Below are positions 7,319-17,367 of a stretch of 50,204 nucleotides of DNA, in pieces. The position numbers were made by a program, and so were the translations under genes. The DNA is from Polynucleobacter sp. AP-Latsch-80-C2. GTDB lineage: Bacteria > Pseudomonadota > Gammaproteobacteria > Burkholderiales > Burkholderiaceae. The number at the start of each line of letters is the position of its first letter. The first letter of the stretch is position 1. The DNA is taken from NCBI RefSeq assembly GCF_018882185.1, contig NZ_JACVOY010000012.1, forward strand, positions 1 through 50,204, written 5' to 3'. The notes beneath the pieces are model-generated. The model did no database searches. It saw nothing but the letters and a program-made list of their open reading frames with translations, and was not told where the DNA came from.

Positions 7319-8902
7319 ATGAAATACCCCCATTTATCTAAATTGCTTTTATCAGTTTTATTGGCTCTGAGTTGCAGTCTCGCTTTAGCTAAGATGACTG
7401 TAGGCGATTTAAAGCCTATTTTTGGCGAGAGCTTTGACGCCAAGGTGAAGGCAGTTCAGTTCTTGTCCAGGGAGGGCAGTCCTGAAGCATTAGAGATTTT
7501 GCAAGCGATGAGTACTGAGACATTATTTTTGTCTCCTGAAGGTGTTGTCATTCAAAAAAATGATCAATATATCGACGCACTTACTGGGCAGCTTGTTACG
7601 GTAAAGCCTGAAGAGTTACAAGAGGTGGTCCTGAATAACCTGATGCGTGGCAAAGTAGATAACGCATTGTTAGGTTTACAGCTGGCCTCGAGCGATGTGG
7701 CGATTCGTACTAAGGCAGTAGATGCTTTAATTAAAGATCCTGAGCTAGATACTTTGCCGCTAGTTGAAAAACTCATGGCTTCTGAAAAGGACCCAGTCCT
7801 CAAGCCTAAAGTAGAAAAACTATGGGCGCTCTTAGCGTTGCAATCGGATAACCAGGAAGCAAAGTTAAAAGCGATTGAGCTCTTAGGCGATAGTGGAGAT
7901 CCTCAAGTCGCTGCCTTATTGGCACCTTTGGCAAAAGAGGGTGGTCCAGTCCAAGAGGCTGCTGAAAAAGCACTAGCCAAAATTAAGAAATCGGAGTTTA
8001 GTGGCGAGATCCTTGGTAACGTGATTGCAGGCCTGAGTTACGGCAGCGTGTTGCTCTTGTGTGCGTTAGGTTTGGCGATTACTTATGGACTCATTGGCGT
8101 AATCAATATGGCGCATGGTGAGTTCTTGATGGTAGGGGCCTACGCAACCTATGTGGTGCAAGGAATATTTAGGCAATATGCCCCTGCGTATGTGGATTGG
8201 TATTTATTGTTTGCCTTACCAGTCGCCTTTATTACTGCTGCCTTAGTAGGCATCTTGATTGAGAGAACGGTCATTAAATTTTTATATGGTCGCCCACTTG
8301 AAACCTTATTGGCTACCTTTGGCGTCAGTCTATTAATGATTCAGTTAACGAGAACTATTTTTGGTGCGCAAAACGTTGAGGTTGCAAATCCAGTGTGGAT
8401 GTCCGGTGCGATGCAAGTGTTGCCCAACTTAGTGGTGCCATATAACCGCATCATTATTTTTGCATTCGCTATTGCAGTGGTGATCGTGACTTGGTTGGTG
8501 TTGAATAAAACACGTTTGGGTCTTTTTGTAAGGGCGGTGACCCAGAATCGCACGATGGCTGCTTGTGTGGGCGTCAAAACCGTTCGCGTAGATATGTATG
8601 CCTTTGCCTTTGGCGCAGGCATTGCAGGTCTTGGTGGCGTAGCGCTCTCCCAGATTGGTAACGTTGGCCCAGACTTAGGTCAGAGTTATATCGTTGACTC
8701 ATTTATGGTGGTAGTGCTTGGTGGTGTGGGTCAATTGGCTGGAACAATTTATGGCGCATTTGGTCTGGGGATTACCAGCAAATTATTAGAGCCATTTATT
8801 GGTGCTGTATTGGCGAAGATCGCCATCTTGGTATTTATTATCATTTTTATCCAAAGACGTCCTCAAGGTCTCTTTGCCCTCAAGGGAAGGAGTGTTGACT
8901 AA
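7319..8902 (+). CDS. urtB: Urea ABC transporter, permease UrtB
   Basis: A 527-residue protein: signal peptide (about 1-24), a soluble HEAT-like helical region (about 30-225, with repeated acidic/Ala-Leu helices), then a LivH-type permease of about eight membrane segments (from GNVIAGLSYGSVLL). The long soluble N-terminus is characteristic of UrtB. The permease signature GINMAHGEF appears as GVINMAHGEFLMVGAY. It forms the inner-membrane channel with UrtC. The stop overlaps the urtC start by one base. Confidence 0.95.
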   Translation: MKYPHLSKLLLSVLLALSCSLALAKMTVGDLKPIFGESFDAKVKAVQFLSREGSPEALEILQAMSTETLFLSPEGVVIQKNDQYIDALTGQLVTVKPEELQEVVLNNLMRGKVDNALLGLQLASSDVAIRTKAVDALIKDPELDTLPLVEKLMASEKDPVLKPKVEKLWALLALQSDNQEAKLKAIELLGDSGDPQVAALLAPLAKEGGPVQEAAEKALAKIKKSEFSGEILGNVIAGLSYGSVLLLCALGLAITYGLIGVINMAHGEFLMVGAYATYVVQGIFRQYAPAYVDWYLLFALPVAFITAALVGILIERTVIKFLYGRPLETLLATFGVSLLMIQLTRTIFGAQNVEVANPVWMSGAMQVLPNLVVPYNRIIIFAFAIAVVIVTWLVLNKTRLGLFVRAVTQNRTMAACVGVKTVRVDMYAFAFGAGIAGLGGVALSQIGNVGPDLGQSYIVDSFMVVVLGGVGQLAGTIYGAFGLGITSKLLEPFIGAVLAKIAILVFIIIFIQRRPQGLFALKGRSVD

Positions 8903-10044
8903 TGGATATTCGTAAGCTTGCTCCCTCTACTAGCTTTAGTTTGCAGATCCCTGAGCGGGAGTCCATTCTGAGTAAGCGTGCCTATATCGCATTAGCAGCG
9001 CTGACCCTATGTGTACTCATTGGCGTACCGATCTTCTCGTTATTGGTTCCTGACACAAGCATGTTTTACATGTCTGCTTATGCGCTAACCTTGATCGGCA
9101 AGATTATGTGTTTTGCGATTGCAGCCTTAGCGCTCGATTTGGTCTGGGGCTATTGTGGAATTTTGAGCTTAGGTCACGGATTGTTCTTCGCTATTGGTGG
9201 TTACATCATGGGCATGTATTTGATGCGTCAAATTGGGGCCGAAGGCGTATATAAAAGTGCGTTACCTGACTTTATGGTCTTTTTAGATTGGAAAGAATTA
9301 CCCTGGTTCTGGAAGGGCAGTGAGCATTTTTGGTGGATGCTCTTAATGTTGATTTTGATTCCAGGCTTTGTCTCATGGGTGTTTGGTTACTTTGCTTTTC
9401 GCTCCAGAATTAAAGGCGTCTATTTTTCGATTATTACCCAAGCGTTAACTTACGCAGCTATGCTTCTATTTTTCCGCAACGAAACGGGTTTTGGTGGCAA
9501 CAACGGCTTTACGGATTTCAAACGCATCTTGGGTTACTCCATTAGCGCACCGAGCACTCGCGTAACTTTGTTCCTGATTACTTTCTTGATATTGGTGAGT
9601 AGCTTTTTGCTCTGCCGTGCGGTGATTACTTCCAAAATGGGTCGTGTGATTACCGCTGTTCGTGATGCTGAATCGCGCCTGATGTTCTGTGGCTATAACC
9701 CACTGGGCTTCAAATTATTTATCTGGGTCTTATCTGCCGTGCTTTGTGCCATTGCTGGCGCTTTATTTGTTCCTCAGGTTGGCATCATTAATCCAGGCGA
9801 GATGTCGCCCACCAATTCTATTGAGATGGTGATCTGGGTTGCTGTTGGTGGGCGCGGCACCTTACTCGGGCCAATTATTGGCGCATTTGCAGTTAGTGGT
9901 GCCAAGAGTTTTTTCACTGCAAACTTTGCTGAGTATTGGTTATTTTTCTTAGGCCTCATGTTTGTATTGACCACTTTGTTTTTACCTAATGGTTTGTTGG
10001 GTGTTTATCACCAAATCTTTGGTAAGAAAGGGGGCGCTAAATGA
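8902..10044 (+). CDS. urtC: Urea ABC transporter, permease UrtC
   Basis: A 380-residue LivM-type inner-membrane permease with about nine to ten hydrophobic segments. Family-typical stretches include LALDLVWGYCGILSLGHG and NETGFGGNNGFTDF, followed by the cytoplasmic EAA-like loop ITAVRDAESRLMFCGYNP. It pairs with UrtB. The start overlaps the end of urtB by one base and its end overlaps urtD by four bases (ATGA), indicating coupled translation. Confidence 0.95.
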   Translation: MDIRKLAPSTSFSLQIPERESILSKRAYIALAALTLCVLIGVPIFSLLVPDTSMFYMSAYALTLIGKIMCFAIAALALDLVWGYCGILSLGHGLFFAIGGYIMGMYLMRQIGAEGVYKSALPDFMVFLDWKELPWFWKGSEHFWWMLLMLILIPGFVSWVFGYFAFRSRIKGVYFSIITQALTYAAMLLFFRNETGFGGNNGFTDFKRILGYSISAPSTRVTLFLITFLILVSSFLLCRAVITSKMGRVITAVRDAESRLMFCGYNPLGFKLFIWVLSAVLCAIAGALFVPQVGIINPGEMSPTNSIEMVIWVAVGGRGTLLGPIIGAFAVSGAKSFFTANFAEYWLFFLGLMFVLTTLFLPNGLLGVYHQIFGKKGGAK

Positions 10045-10838
10045 GCGCGCACTTTCTAGAAAAAGGGATTGATACCAGTCATACTGGGATTTTGTATGTC
10101 GAAGGTCTGACGGTAAATTTTGATGGCTTCAGAGCAATTAATGATCTCTCGTTGGCGATCGATGTAGGTGAACTGCGTTGTGTCATTGGGCCTAATGGTG
10201 CAGGTAAAACTACCTTGATGGATGTGATTACCGGTAAGACGCGCTCTAATATTGCTGAGATCGAAGGCTCTGTCTATTTGGGTTCAACGATTGATCTCAT
10301 GACCATGAATGAACCACAAATTGCGCAAATTGGTATTGGGCGTAAGTTTCAGAAGCCAACTGTCTTTGAGCACCACCCAGTATGGGAGAACTTAGAGCTT
10401 GCTATGGCGGGTGATAAGTCTTGGCATCATTCTTTGGTAGCCAAAGTAGATCTTGAAGGACGTCGATTGATGGAGGCGGTACTGGCGTTGACACAGTTAG
10501 AGTCTGAGGCGTATCGCGATGCCGGTCTTTTATCGCATGGACAAAAGCAGCGTCTAGAAATCGGCATGCTCTTAATGCAACAACCAAAACTCCTGCTATT
10601 AGATGAGCCAGTTGCCGGCATGACCGACGAAGAGACAATGCGCTTAGCGGAGTTGCTCAATTCCTTACGGGGACAATGCTCGATGGTAGTGGTGGAGCAT
10701 GATATGGAGTTTGTGGCTGCTTTAGCAGGCGATAAAGGTAAGGTTACCGTCCTGGCAGAAGGATCGGTATTGGCTGAAGGAACGCTCGATGAAGTGCAGC
10801 GAGATGAGCGCGTCATTGAATCCTACTTAGGACGCTAA
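10041..10838 (+). CDS. urtD: Urea ABC transporter, ATP-binding protein UrtD
   Basis: A 265-residue LivG-type ATPase. Walker A is GPNGAGKTT (about residue 51), the signature is LSHGQKQRLEIGM, and Walker B is LLLLDEPVAGMT, followed by the switch His in VVEHDMEFV. The N-terminal extension before LYVEGLTVNFDGF is usual for UrtD. It powers urea import with UrtE. The four-base overlap with urtC supports the ATG at 10041. Confidence 0.95.
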   Translation: MSAHFLEKGIDTSHTGILYVEGLTVNFDGFRAINDLSLAIDVGELRCVIGPNGAGKTTLMDVITGKTRSNIAEIEGSVYLGSTIDLMTMNEPQIAQIGIGRKFQKPTVFEHHPVWENLELAMAGDKSWHHSLVAKVDLEGRRLMEAVLALTQLESEAYRDAGLLSHGQKQRLEIGMLLMQQPKLLLLDEPVAGMTDEETMRLAELLNSLRGQCSMVVVEHDMEFVAALAGDKGKVTVLAEGSVLAEGTLDEVQRDERVIESYLGR

Positions 10839-10840
10839 TT

Positions 10841-11533
10841 ATGTTGATCGTAAAAGACTTAAATCAGTACTATGGCGGCAGTCATATATTGCGGAATATG
10901 AGTTTTGAAGTTCCTAAGGGGCAGCTCACCACTTTGCTTGGCCGAAATGGTGTTGGTAAAACCACCTTACTCAAATCCCTGATGGGCGTTGTCAAAGTCA
11001 AGACAGGCTCGATTGCCTGGGATGAGCAGGAGTTAGCAACTCTTCCGCCATGGTCTCGCGTAGATGCAGGCTTTGCTTATGTTCCACAGGGCCGCGAAAT
11101 TTTTCCCCGCTTATCCGTAGAAGAAAATTTGTTGATTGGAGCTGCTAAATTTTCTAGCTCTAAATCTATCCCCCCTTATATCTACGACTTATTTCCGATC
11201 TTGTCGGATATGAAATCTCGTCGTGGTGGTGATCTTTCGGGTGGGCAACAACAACAGTTGGCAATTGGGCGGGCCTTAATGTCCCAGCCAGAGCTCATCA
11301 TTCTAGATGAGCCAACGGAAGGGATTCAACCTTCCATCATTCAGGACATTGGCCGCTGTTTGCGTAGATTGGTCGATGAGATGGGGATTACCGTGCTTTT
11401 GGTGGAGCAGTACTATGATTTTGCCAAAGCCCTCTCAGATCATTACCTAGTAATGCGCCGTGGAGAAATTGTGGCCCGGGGTAATGGGGTAGATATGGAT
11501 GCAAATGGCATCCAGGAGATGATTTCGGTTTAA
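10841..11533 (+). CDS. urtE: Urea ABC transporter, ATP-binding protein UrtE
   Basis: A 230-residue LivF-type ATPase. Walker A is GRNGVGKTT, the signature is LSGGQQQQLAIGRAL, and Walker B is LIILDEPTEGIQPSII, followed by VLLVEQYYDFA. The phrase DEPTEGIQPS distinguishes UrtE from amino-acid transporters' LivF. It starts two bases after the urtD stop and completes the transporter; urease genes follow after 36 bases. Confidence 0.95.
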   Translation: MLIVKDLNQYYGGSHILRNMSFEVPKGQLTTLLGRNGVGKTTLLKSLMGVVKVKTGSIAWDEQELATLPPWSRVDAGFAYVPQGREIFPRLSVEENLLIGAAKFSSSKSIPPYIYDLFPILSDMKSRRGGDLSGGQQQQLAIGRALMSQPELIILDEPTEGIQPSIIQDIGRCLRRLVDEMGITVLLVEQYYDFAKALSDHYLVMRRGEIVARGNGVDMDANGIQEMISV

Positions 11534-11569
11534 AGTGGATACACGTATTCATCTTGATGGTCTTCCTAA

Positions 11570-12445
11570 ATGCTCTTGGCTCCAGATAACGCAGTAAAAC
11601 AGCTCATTCGGTCTTTAAGTCCGAGCTGGTTAGCTAGCCTAAATCTTCAGTATGAGCATTCTGATATTGGTACGGTTCTCAAGCGCAGCCTTCATGAAGG
11701 ACCTCTGCGGGTACAAAAGGCCCTCTATCCTGAGGGCGAAGAGATTTCTCATACCGTCATTCTTCATCCGCCAGCGGGAATTGCAGGTGGAGATCGATTG
11801 GATATTAAAGTTGGCTTGGGTGCAGGTAGTCATGTGGTGCTTTCTACGCCGAGTGCGACGAAGTGGTACAAGTCTTTTAAGAATCCAGCCGCACAAGACA
11901 TCGAGTTTGATTTAGCGCAAGATGCCAAACTCGATTGGCTGCCACAAGAAAATCTCTTTTTTAAAGGTGCGGATGCAAAGATCCTCACTAAACTCAACTT
12001 ACAAAGTAGCTCCTCTTTTATTGGGTGGGATGCAGCGATGTTAGGTCGTCATGCATCCAGTGAAGAGTGGAGTAAAGGTCGAGTCCATATGCGCAATCAA
12101 ATTTATCGTGACGGTAAATTATTGTGGATTGAAAATGGACAGATTGATGCAGAGGATAGGCATTACAAGTCCTTGCCGCAAATTGGGTCTTGGCCGGTAT
12201 TTTCTACCTTGTGGGCAGTAGGGCCTGCTTGCTCAAGCGCTCTTGCGGAATCAATTTCGCCCATGATGCCGTGGACGGATGCTTTAAGAGCTGGGGCTAC
12301 ATATCTGCCGCAAGGGGTATTGCTGGTGAGGGCGGTCTCAAATGATATTGAGATGACGAGAAATTGGATGATTGATATGTGGTCTACATTAAGACCACAA
12401 GTGCATGGAGTTCCCGCACAGCCATTGCGCTTGTGGGCATCATAA
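11570..12445 (+). CDS. ureD: Urease accessory protein UreD
   Basis: A 291-residue chaperone that with UreF and UreG binds apo-urease and channels nickel to the active site. UreD landmarks are LHPPAGIAGGDRLDI, STPSATKWYKS and DWLPQENLFFKGA. The ATG at 11570 lies 36 bases after urtE in the same operon. A ribosome site is not obvious (GGTCTTCC region), so the exact start is less certain than the identity. Confidence 0.94.
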   Translation: MLLAPDNAVKQLIRSLSPSWLASLNLQYEHSDIGTVLKRSLHEGPLRVQKALYPEGEEISHTVILHPPAGIAGGDRLDIKVGLGAGSHVVLSTPSATKWYKSFKNPAAQDIEFDLAQDAKLDWLPQENLFFKGADAKILTKLNLQSSSSFIGWDAAMLGRHASSEEWSKGRVHMRNQIYRDGKLLWIENGQIDAEDRHYKSLPQIGSWPVFSTLWAVGPACSSALAESISPMMPWTDALRAGATYLPQGVLLVRAVSNDIEMTRNWMIDMWSTLRPQVHGVPAQPLRLWAS

Positions 12446-12466
12446 GAATTGATATAAAGGTTAAAT

Positions 12467-12769
12467 ATGGAATTAACGCCACGCGAAAAAGATAAGCTCC
12501 TCATTTTTACTGCTGCATTGCTAGCTGAGAGACGTAAGGCCAGGGGCTTAAAGTTGAACTATCCAGAAGCAGTCGCCTTAATTAGTGCTGCGATCATGGA
12601 GGGTGCACGCGATGGTAAAACCGTAGCGCAGCTCATGCACGAGGGTCAAACAATCTTAAGTCGTACCGAAGTGATGGAAGGTATTCCTGAAATGATTCCC
12701 GATATTCAGGTGGAAGCGACATTTCCGGATGGAACAAAGTTGGTTACTGTCCACAACCCGATTGTGTAA
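12467..12769 (+). CDS. ureA: Urease gamma subunit
   Basis: A 100-residue all-helical subunit of the (alpha-beta-gamma)3 urease. It starts [21 protein letters not shown], followed by [17 protein letters not shown], both nearly invariant in UreA. The length is exactly that of bacterial UreA. The ATG follows a weak AAAGGTTAAAT. The next gene is a nickel/cobalt permease rather than ureB, an order found in some betaproteobacteria. Confidence 0.97.
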   Translation: MELTPREKDKLLIFTAALLAERRKARGLKLNYPEAVALISAAIMEGARDGKTVAQLMHEGQTILSRTEVMEGIPEMIPDIQVEATFPDGTKLVTVHNPIV

Positions 12770-12780
12770 GAGAGAAAATC

Positions 12781-13410
12781 ATGAAATCAATTAAAAACAC
12801 TACTCAGTTTTTTGGTGCACTCTGTTTTCTAATGGCTTCAAGCATGGCTTATGCACATCCGGGGCATGAAACGGGTATCAGTTTTATGTCGGGCATCTTG
12901 CATCCCTTTAGCGGGCTAGATCATTTGCTGGTCATTTTGTTGGTGGGTTTTTGGAGTGCGTTTGTGCTCACGCAAATTTGGGTAGGGCCCCTGGCCTTTT
13001 TATTGGGAATGATGATGGGCGTCTTTGCTGGAATGTTAGGAGCGCCACTCCAATTCTTTGAATTCGGTATCGCCACTTCGGTCATTGGGATTGGTACGCT
13101 GCTCTTAACCAAAAAGCAGTATTCCACTAAATGGATCCTGGCCTTGCTTGCGATGTTTGGCGTTTTTCATGGATTTGCACATGCCCAGTTGTTTTCTCAA
13201 GCTCATTTGGACTTTACTTTAGTGGCGCAGGATATGGCTGGATTAGTGCTGGCTACTGGCGCATTACATCTTGCTGGGGGGCTATTAGTGGGTGCTCTCA
13301 AACAAAAGACCAAACTGTTTGCTAAGGGAGCTGGGATCGTCAGTTTGATTTATGGCTTAGGCCTTGTAGGGCAGCTTTCATTAGCAGTCATTGGAGGAGC
13401 TTCTGTATGA
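12781..13410 (+). CDS. ureJ: HupE/UreJ-family nickel permease
   Basis: A 209-residue protein with a signal peptide (ending MAYA), a mature N-terminus beginning HPGHETG, and about six membrane segments. The family motif [16 protein letters not shown] and a second conserved site FHGFAHA are present. HupE/UreJ proteins carry Ni(II) for urease or hydrogenase; embedded between ureA and ureB the target is clearly urease. It overlaps the next gene by four bases. Confidence 0.9.
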   Translation: MKSIKNTTQFFGALCFLMASSMAYAHPGHETGISFMSGILHPFSGLDHLLVILLVGFWSAFVLTQIWVGPLAFLLGMMMGVFAGMLGAPLQFFEFGIATSVIGIGTLLLTKKQYSTKWILALLAMFGVFHGFAHAQLFSQAHLDFTLVAQDMAGLVLATGALHLAGGLLVGALKQKTKLFAKGAGIVSLIYGLGLVGQLSLAVIGGASV

Positions 13411-13745
13411 GCGCTTCATCTAGTACGAATAGTTCACGCTTCATTCCAGGGCAAATGTTTATTGAGCCGGGGGATATTGAATTCAATGTAGGACGTCAGA
13501 CACTCACTATCGAGGTTTCTAATAGGGGAGATAGGCCTGTTCAGATTGGCTCCCATTTTCATTTTTATGAAGTGAATGATGCACTTATGTTCGAGCGTGA
13601 GAAAACCAAAGGTTATCGCCTCAATATCGTTGCTGGTACTGCTGTGCGCTTTGAGCCGGGGCAAAAGAGAACGGTTGAGCTTGTAGAAGTTGCTGGCGAT
13701 AAAAAGATTTATGGATTTGCTGGTCGCGTCATGGGAGGTGTGTAA
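13407..13745 (+). CDS. ureB: Urease beta subunit
   Basis: A 112-residue beta-rich subunit. It has the conserved phrases [32 protein letters not shown] and [18 protein letters not shown]. It makes up the trimer interface with UreC. The start ATGA overlaps the hupE-type gene stop, and its last base is the first base of ureC, so all three are translationally coupled. Confidence 0.97.
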   Translation: MSASSSTNSSRFIPGQMFIEPGDIEFNVGRQTLTIEVSNRGDRPVQIGSHFHFYEVNDALMFEREKTKGYRLNIVAGTAVRFEPGQKRTVELVEVAGDKKIYGFAGRVMGGV

Positions 13746-15448
13746 TGGCTAAGATTAGTCGCCTCGCCTATGCCGAAATGTTCGGCCCAACTGTGGGAGA
13801 TCGTTTAAGGCTTGCTGATACTGGCTTAATGATCGAGATTGAGAAAGACTTCACCACTTATGGTGAGGAGGTCAAGTTTGGTGGCGGTAAAGTAATTCGT
13901 GATGGTATGGGTCAAAGTCAACGTGAATCCAAGGACTGTGCCGACACTGTAATTACCAATGCTGTGATCATCGATCACTGGGGTATTGTGAAAGCCGATA
14001 TCTCGATTAAGAATGGACGGATTTCAGATATCGGTAAAGCAGGTAACCCCGATATTCAACCTGGTATTACATCCGTCATTGGCCCCGGCACTGAAATTAT
14101 TGCTGGCGAGGGGATGATTGTTACGGCCGGTGGAATTGATACCCATATTCATTTCATCTGCCCTCAACAAATTGAAGAGGCTTTAATGTCCGGCGTCACC
14201 ACCATGATTGGTGGAGGCACTGGTCCGGCTACCGGAACTTTTGCAACCACTTGCACTCCAGGGCCTTGGCACATTGAGCGCATGCTGCAATCCATTGATG
14301 CCTATCCTATGAATATTGGATTGCTTGGTAAAGGCAATGCAAGTTTGCCAGCGGCCTTACGAGAGCAAGTGAATGCTGGCGCTATTGGTCTGAAGTTGCA
14401 TGAGGACTGGGGAACCACACCCGCAGCAATTGACTGCTGCTTGAGTGTTGCCGATGAAACAGATACACAGGTAGCGATTCACACAGATACCTTAAATGAG
14501 TCTGGTTTTGTAGAGACGACCTTAGCAGCCTTTAAAGGGCGAACCATTCACACTTACCATACTGAAGGTGCGGGCGGTGGTCATGCCCCGGACATTATTC
14601 GTGCTTGTGGTGAGTCAAATGTACTGCCTTCATCTACCAATCCTACAAGACCATTCACGGTCAATACCTTAGATGAGCATTTGGATATGTTGATGGTGTG
14701 TCATCACCTAGATGCATCGATTGCTGAAGATATTGCCTTTGCAGAATCTCGTATTCGTAGGGAAACGATTGCTGCCGAAGATATCTTGCATGATTTGGGC
14801 GCTTTCTCAATGCTGTCATCAGATTCTCAAGCCATGGGTCGTGTTGGTGAAGTGATTATTCGTACTTGGCAAACCGCAGACAAGATGAAAGCCCAACGAG
14901 GTTTGTTGTCGGGCGATAGTAATCGTCATGACAACTTCAGGGTGAAGCGTTACATCTCTAAATACACTATTAATCCTGCGGTGACCCATGGAATCTCACA
15001 CGTGGTGGGCTCTATTGAAGTGGGCAAGTACGCAGACTTAGTATTTTGGAAGCCCGCCTTCTTTGGCGTGAAGCCTTCATTGATTCTGAAAGGTGGTTCG
15101 ATTGCTGCTGCCGCGATGGGTGATCCTAACGCATCTATTCCAACGCCGCAGCCAGTGCATTACCGCAATATGTTTGCTGGTATCGGACAGGGTATTCGTC
15201 ATAGCTCTTTAACCTTTATTTCTCAAGCGGGTATGCAGGCTAATATTCGGGAGGCCTATGGCCTGGAAAAGCAAGTAGAAGCAGTGCGAAACTGCCGCTC
15301 CATTACCAAAGCTGACATGGTGCACAACGATTGGCAACCACATATCACTGTTGATCCAGAAACCTACCAAGTGATTGCGAATGGTGAGTTGCTTACCTGT
15401 GAGCCAGCGAAAGTCTTGCCAATGGCCCAACGCTATTTCCTATTTTAA
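13745..15448 (+). CDS. ureC: Urease alpha (catalytic) subunit
   Basis: A 567-residue amidohydrolase that converts urea to ammonia and carbamate. All active-site residues fall at the Klebsiella numbering: His134 and His136 (THIHF), the carbamylated Lys217 (GLKLHEDWG), His246 (VAIHTDT), His272 (TYHTEG), Cys319-His320 on the mobile flap (MVCHHLD) and Asp360 ([10 protein letters not shown]). The enzyme should be active once loaded with two Ni(II) ions by UreDEFG. It starts on the last base of ureB. Confidence 0.98.
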   Translation: MAKISRLAYAEMFGPTVGDRLRLADTGLMIEIEKDFTTYGEEVKFGGGKVIRDGMGQSQRESKDCADTVITNAVIIDHWGIVKADISIKNGRISDIGKAGNPDIQPGITSVIGPGTEIIAGEGMIVTAGGIDTHIHFICPQQIEEALMSGVTTMIGGGTGPATGTFATTCTPGPWHIERMLQSIDAYPMNIGLLGKGNASLPAALREQVNAGAIGLKLHEDWGTTPAAIDCCLSVADETDTQVAIHTDTLNESGFVETTLAAFKGRTIHTYHTEGAGGGHAPDIIRACGESNVLPSSTNPTRPFTVNTLDEHLDMLMVCHHLDASIAEDIAFAESRIRRETIAAEDILHDLGAFSMLSSDSQAMGRVGEVIIRTWQTADKMKAQRGLLSGDSNRHDNFRVKRYISKYTINPAVTHGISHVVGSIEVGKYADLVFWKPAFFGVKPSLILKGGSIAAAAMGDPNASIPTPQPVHYRNMFAGIGQGIRHSSLTFISQAGMQANIREAYGLEKQVEAVRNCRSITKADMVHNDWQPHITVDPETYQVIANGELLTCEPAKVLPMAQRYFLF

Positions 15449-15456
15449 GAAGATCT

Positions 15457-16029
15457 ATGTCTGAACCATTGCGCATTGAAAAGATAATTCCCCGAGGCCA
15501 GGGTTTAGCTAAAGCTATCTTGGCTAGGGCTATAGAGCTGAAGTTGCCATTCGAAGTACGCAATAAGAGCCGATTTTCTGAAACCCTATTGGATGGACGT
15601 CAAGCCCTATTCTTTTTGCCTAGAGGTAATGTCTTGGTAGATGGCGATATCTTGATAGCGGATGATGGTTCCATGATTCGGATTGCGGCCGCTGATCAAG
15701 AGGTCGTCACCATCAGATCAACCGATCCAAATCTAATGATGAGGGCCGCTTACCATTTGGGTAATCGTCATATCCCGGTTCAAGTTGGTGAGGGTTTTTT
15801 AAGAATGGAACCCGACTCAGTGTTAGAAGCGATGATTTTGCAGTTGGGCCTTGAACTAAAAAAAGAACGCGCCTCTTTTGAGCCGGAGACGGGTGCGTAT
15901 GGTGGGGGCCATCGTCATAGTCATGCTGAAACATTTGACAGCGACTACGCATTAGCGCAAAAGGTATATGCCGATCATGAGCATCCCCATGTTCACGGAC
16001 CTGGATGCAATCATTCCCATGACGATTGA
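15457..16029 (+). CDS. ureE: Urease accessory nickel metallochaperone UreE
   Basis: A 190-residue protein. The N-terminal domain binds the urease complex, the C-terminal ferredoxin-like domain has the dimer metal site [11 protein letters not shown], and a His-rich tail ([10 protein letters not shown] ... [17 protein letters not shown]) buffers nickel. It hands Ni(II) to UreG. The gene begins 8 bases after ureC, and its last 11 bases overlap ureF. Confidence 0.95.
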   Translation: MSEPLRIEKIIPRGQGLAKAILARAIELKLPFEVRNKSRFSETLLDGRQALFFLPRGNVLVDGDILIADDGSMIRIAAADQEVVTIRSTDPNLMMRAAYHLGNRHIPVQVGEGFLRMEPDSVLEAMILQLGLELKKERASFEPETGAYGGGHRHSHAETFDSDYALAQKVYADHEHPHVHGPGCNHSHDD

Positions 16030-16711
16030 TCTCAACGAAATCACTGCATTAATGCAGTTGGCTTCACCCGCTTTACCTATTGGTGGATATAGCTATTCTC
16101 AAGGTCTTGAAGCTGCTATCGATTCTGGCTTGGTAAAAGATGCTGCATCAGCTGAGCGCTGGATACAAGAAGTCTTTCTGGGTGTCTTTGCTCGCTCTGA
16201 GGCGCCTTTATGGTTGCTAAGTTATCAAGCGTGGGCTGATGGAGATCAAAAAGCAGCACAAGATCTCAACGATTACTTCTTAGCCAGCCGAGAAACGCAA
16301 GAACTACGAGCGGAGACTGAGCAAATGGGTTGGTCACTTCTGCAAATTGCCCAATCACTTGGCTGGGGTGGAGAATCTGTCGAGCAACTCGCCAGTATGA
16401 AACCTTTATCTTTGCTGATAGCCCATACTTACGCTTCATTTCATTTGAATATCCAAGCGCAAAATGGCTTGGCTGCCTACGCCTTTTCATGGATCGAAAA
16501 TCAAGTGGCTGCTTCACTCAAAGCCATTCCTTTGGGGCAGGTAGCGGGGCAGCAGGCCCTAACCAAGATTCGCTTACTCGTTCCTCAAATGGTTTCTGAA
16601 GCTAAAGAAAGAGCAAAATCTGATTTATCCATGATTGATAATTTTTCACCTATGTTGGCGATTCTGTCTTCAAGGCATGAGACGCAGTACTCCCGATTAT
16701 TCCGTTCGTAA
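16019..16711 (+). CDS. ureF: Urease accessory protein UreF
   Basis: A 230-residue all-helical protein that acts with UreD as the activator of UreG GTPase during nickel insertion. Family phrases are [21 protein letters not shown] and [15 protein letters not shown]. An earlier in-frame ATG at 15968 would add 17 residues lying inside the His-rich end of ureE; I prefer 16019 because the recognised UreF homology starts there ([13 protein letters not shown]). Confidence 0.93.
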   Translation: MTIDLNEITALMQLASPALPIGGYSYSQGLEAAIDSGLVKDAASAERWIQEVFLGVFARSEAPLWLLSYQAWADGDQKAAQDLNDYFLASRETQELRAETEQMGWSLLQIAQSLGWGGESVEQLASMKPLSLLIAHTYASFHLNIQAQNGLAAYAFSWIENQVAASLKAIPLGQVAGQQALTKIRLLVPQMVSEAKERAKSDLSMIDNFSPMLAILSSRHETQYSRLFRS

Positions 16712-16723
16712 ACAAAAGGCATC

Positions 16724-17347
16724 ATGAGAACTAAAAAGAATCCCCCACTTCGTGTTGGTATTGGAGGCCCTGTTGGATCTGGCAAGACAACTTTACTTGA
16801 AATGCTATGCAAGGCAATGCGTGATAAGTATGACTTGGTTGTAATTACGAACGATATTTACACTAAAGAAGATCAGCGCTTACTCACTGTTGCAGAAGCA
16901 CTGGAACCCGAAAGAATTATGGGTGTTGAGACCGGCGGCTGTCCGCATACCGCCATTCGCGAGGATGCATCTATCAATTTAGAGGCAGTTGACCGCATGC
17001 AAAAGCAGTTTCCAGATGTCGACATTATTTTTATTGAGTCTGGCGGAGATAATCTAGCGGCAACCTTTAGCCCTGAACTTTCTGATCTCACTATCTACGT
17101 CATTGATGTAGCAGGTGGCGAGAAGATCCCTCGCAAAGGGGGTCCCGGCATTACGCGTTCTGATTTATTGGTTATCAACAAGACCGACTTGGCACCTTAT
17201 GTGGGAGCCTCTTTGCCGATTATGGAATCAGATGCTAAAAAAATGCGTGGTGATCGACCCTTCATTATGGGTAGTGTGAAATCCGGCCAAGGACTCAACT
17301 TCATTATTGAGTTTATCGAAACTAAGGGATTGCTAGTAGGTGGATGA
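16724..17347 (+). CDS. ureG: Urease accessory GTPase UreG
   Basis: A 207-residue SIMIBI GTPase. The P-loop is [10 protein letters not shown] (14-23), the nickel-binding CPH motif is in [15 protein letters not shown], and the base-recognition motif is NKTDL. It delivers Ni(II) to UreC in a GTP-dependent complex with UreDF. It is the last gene of the 11.3 kb urt-ure operon. Only 20 bases separate it from a convergent gene and I see no terminator there. Confidence 0.97.
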   Translation: MRTKKNPPLRVGIGGPVGSGKTTLLEMLCKAMRDKYDLVVITNDIYTKEDQRLLTVAEALEPERIMGVETGGCPHTAIREDASINLEAVDRMQKQFPDVDIIFIESGGDNLAATFSPELSDLTIYVIDVAGGEKIPRKGGPGITRSDLLVINKTDLAPYVGASLPIMESDAKKMRGDRPFIMGSVKSGQGLNFIIEFIETKGLLVGG

Positions 17348-17367
17348 GCACATTTAGAGGTTAAAAA

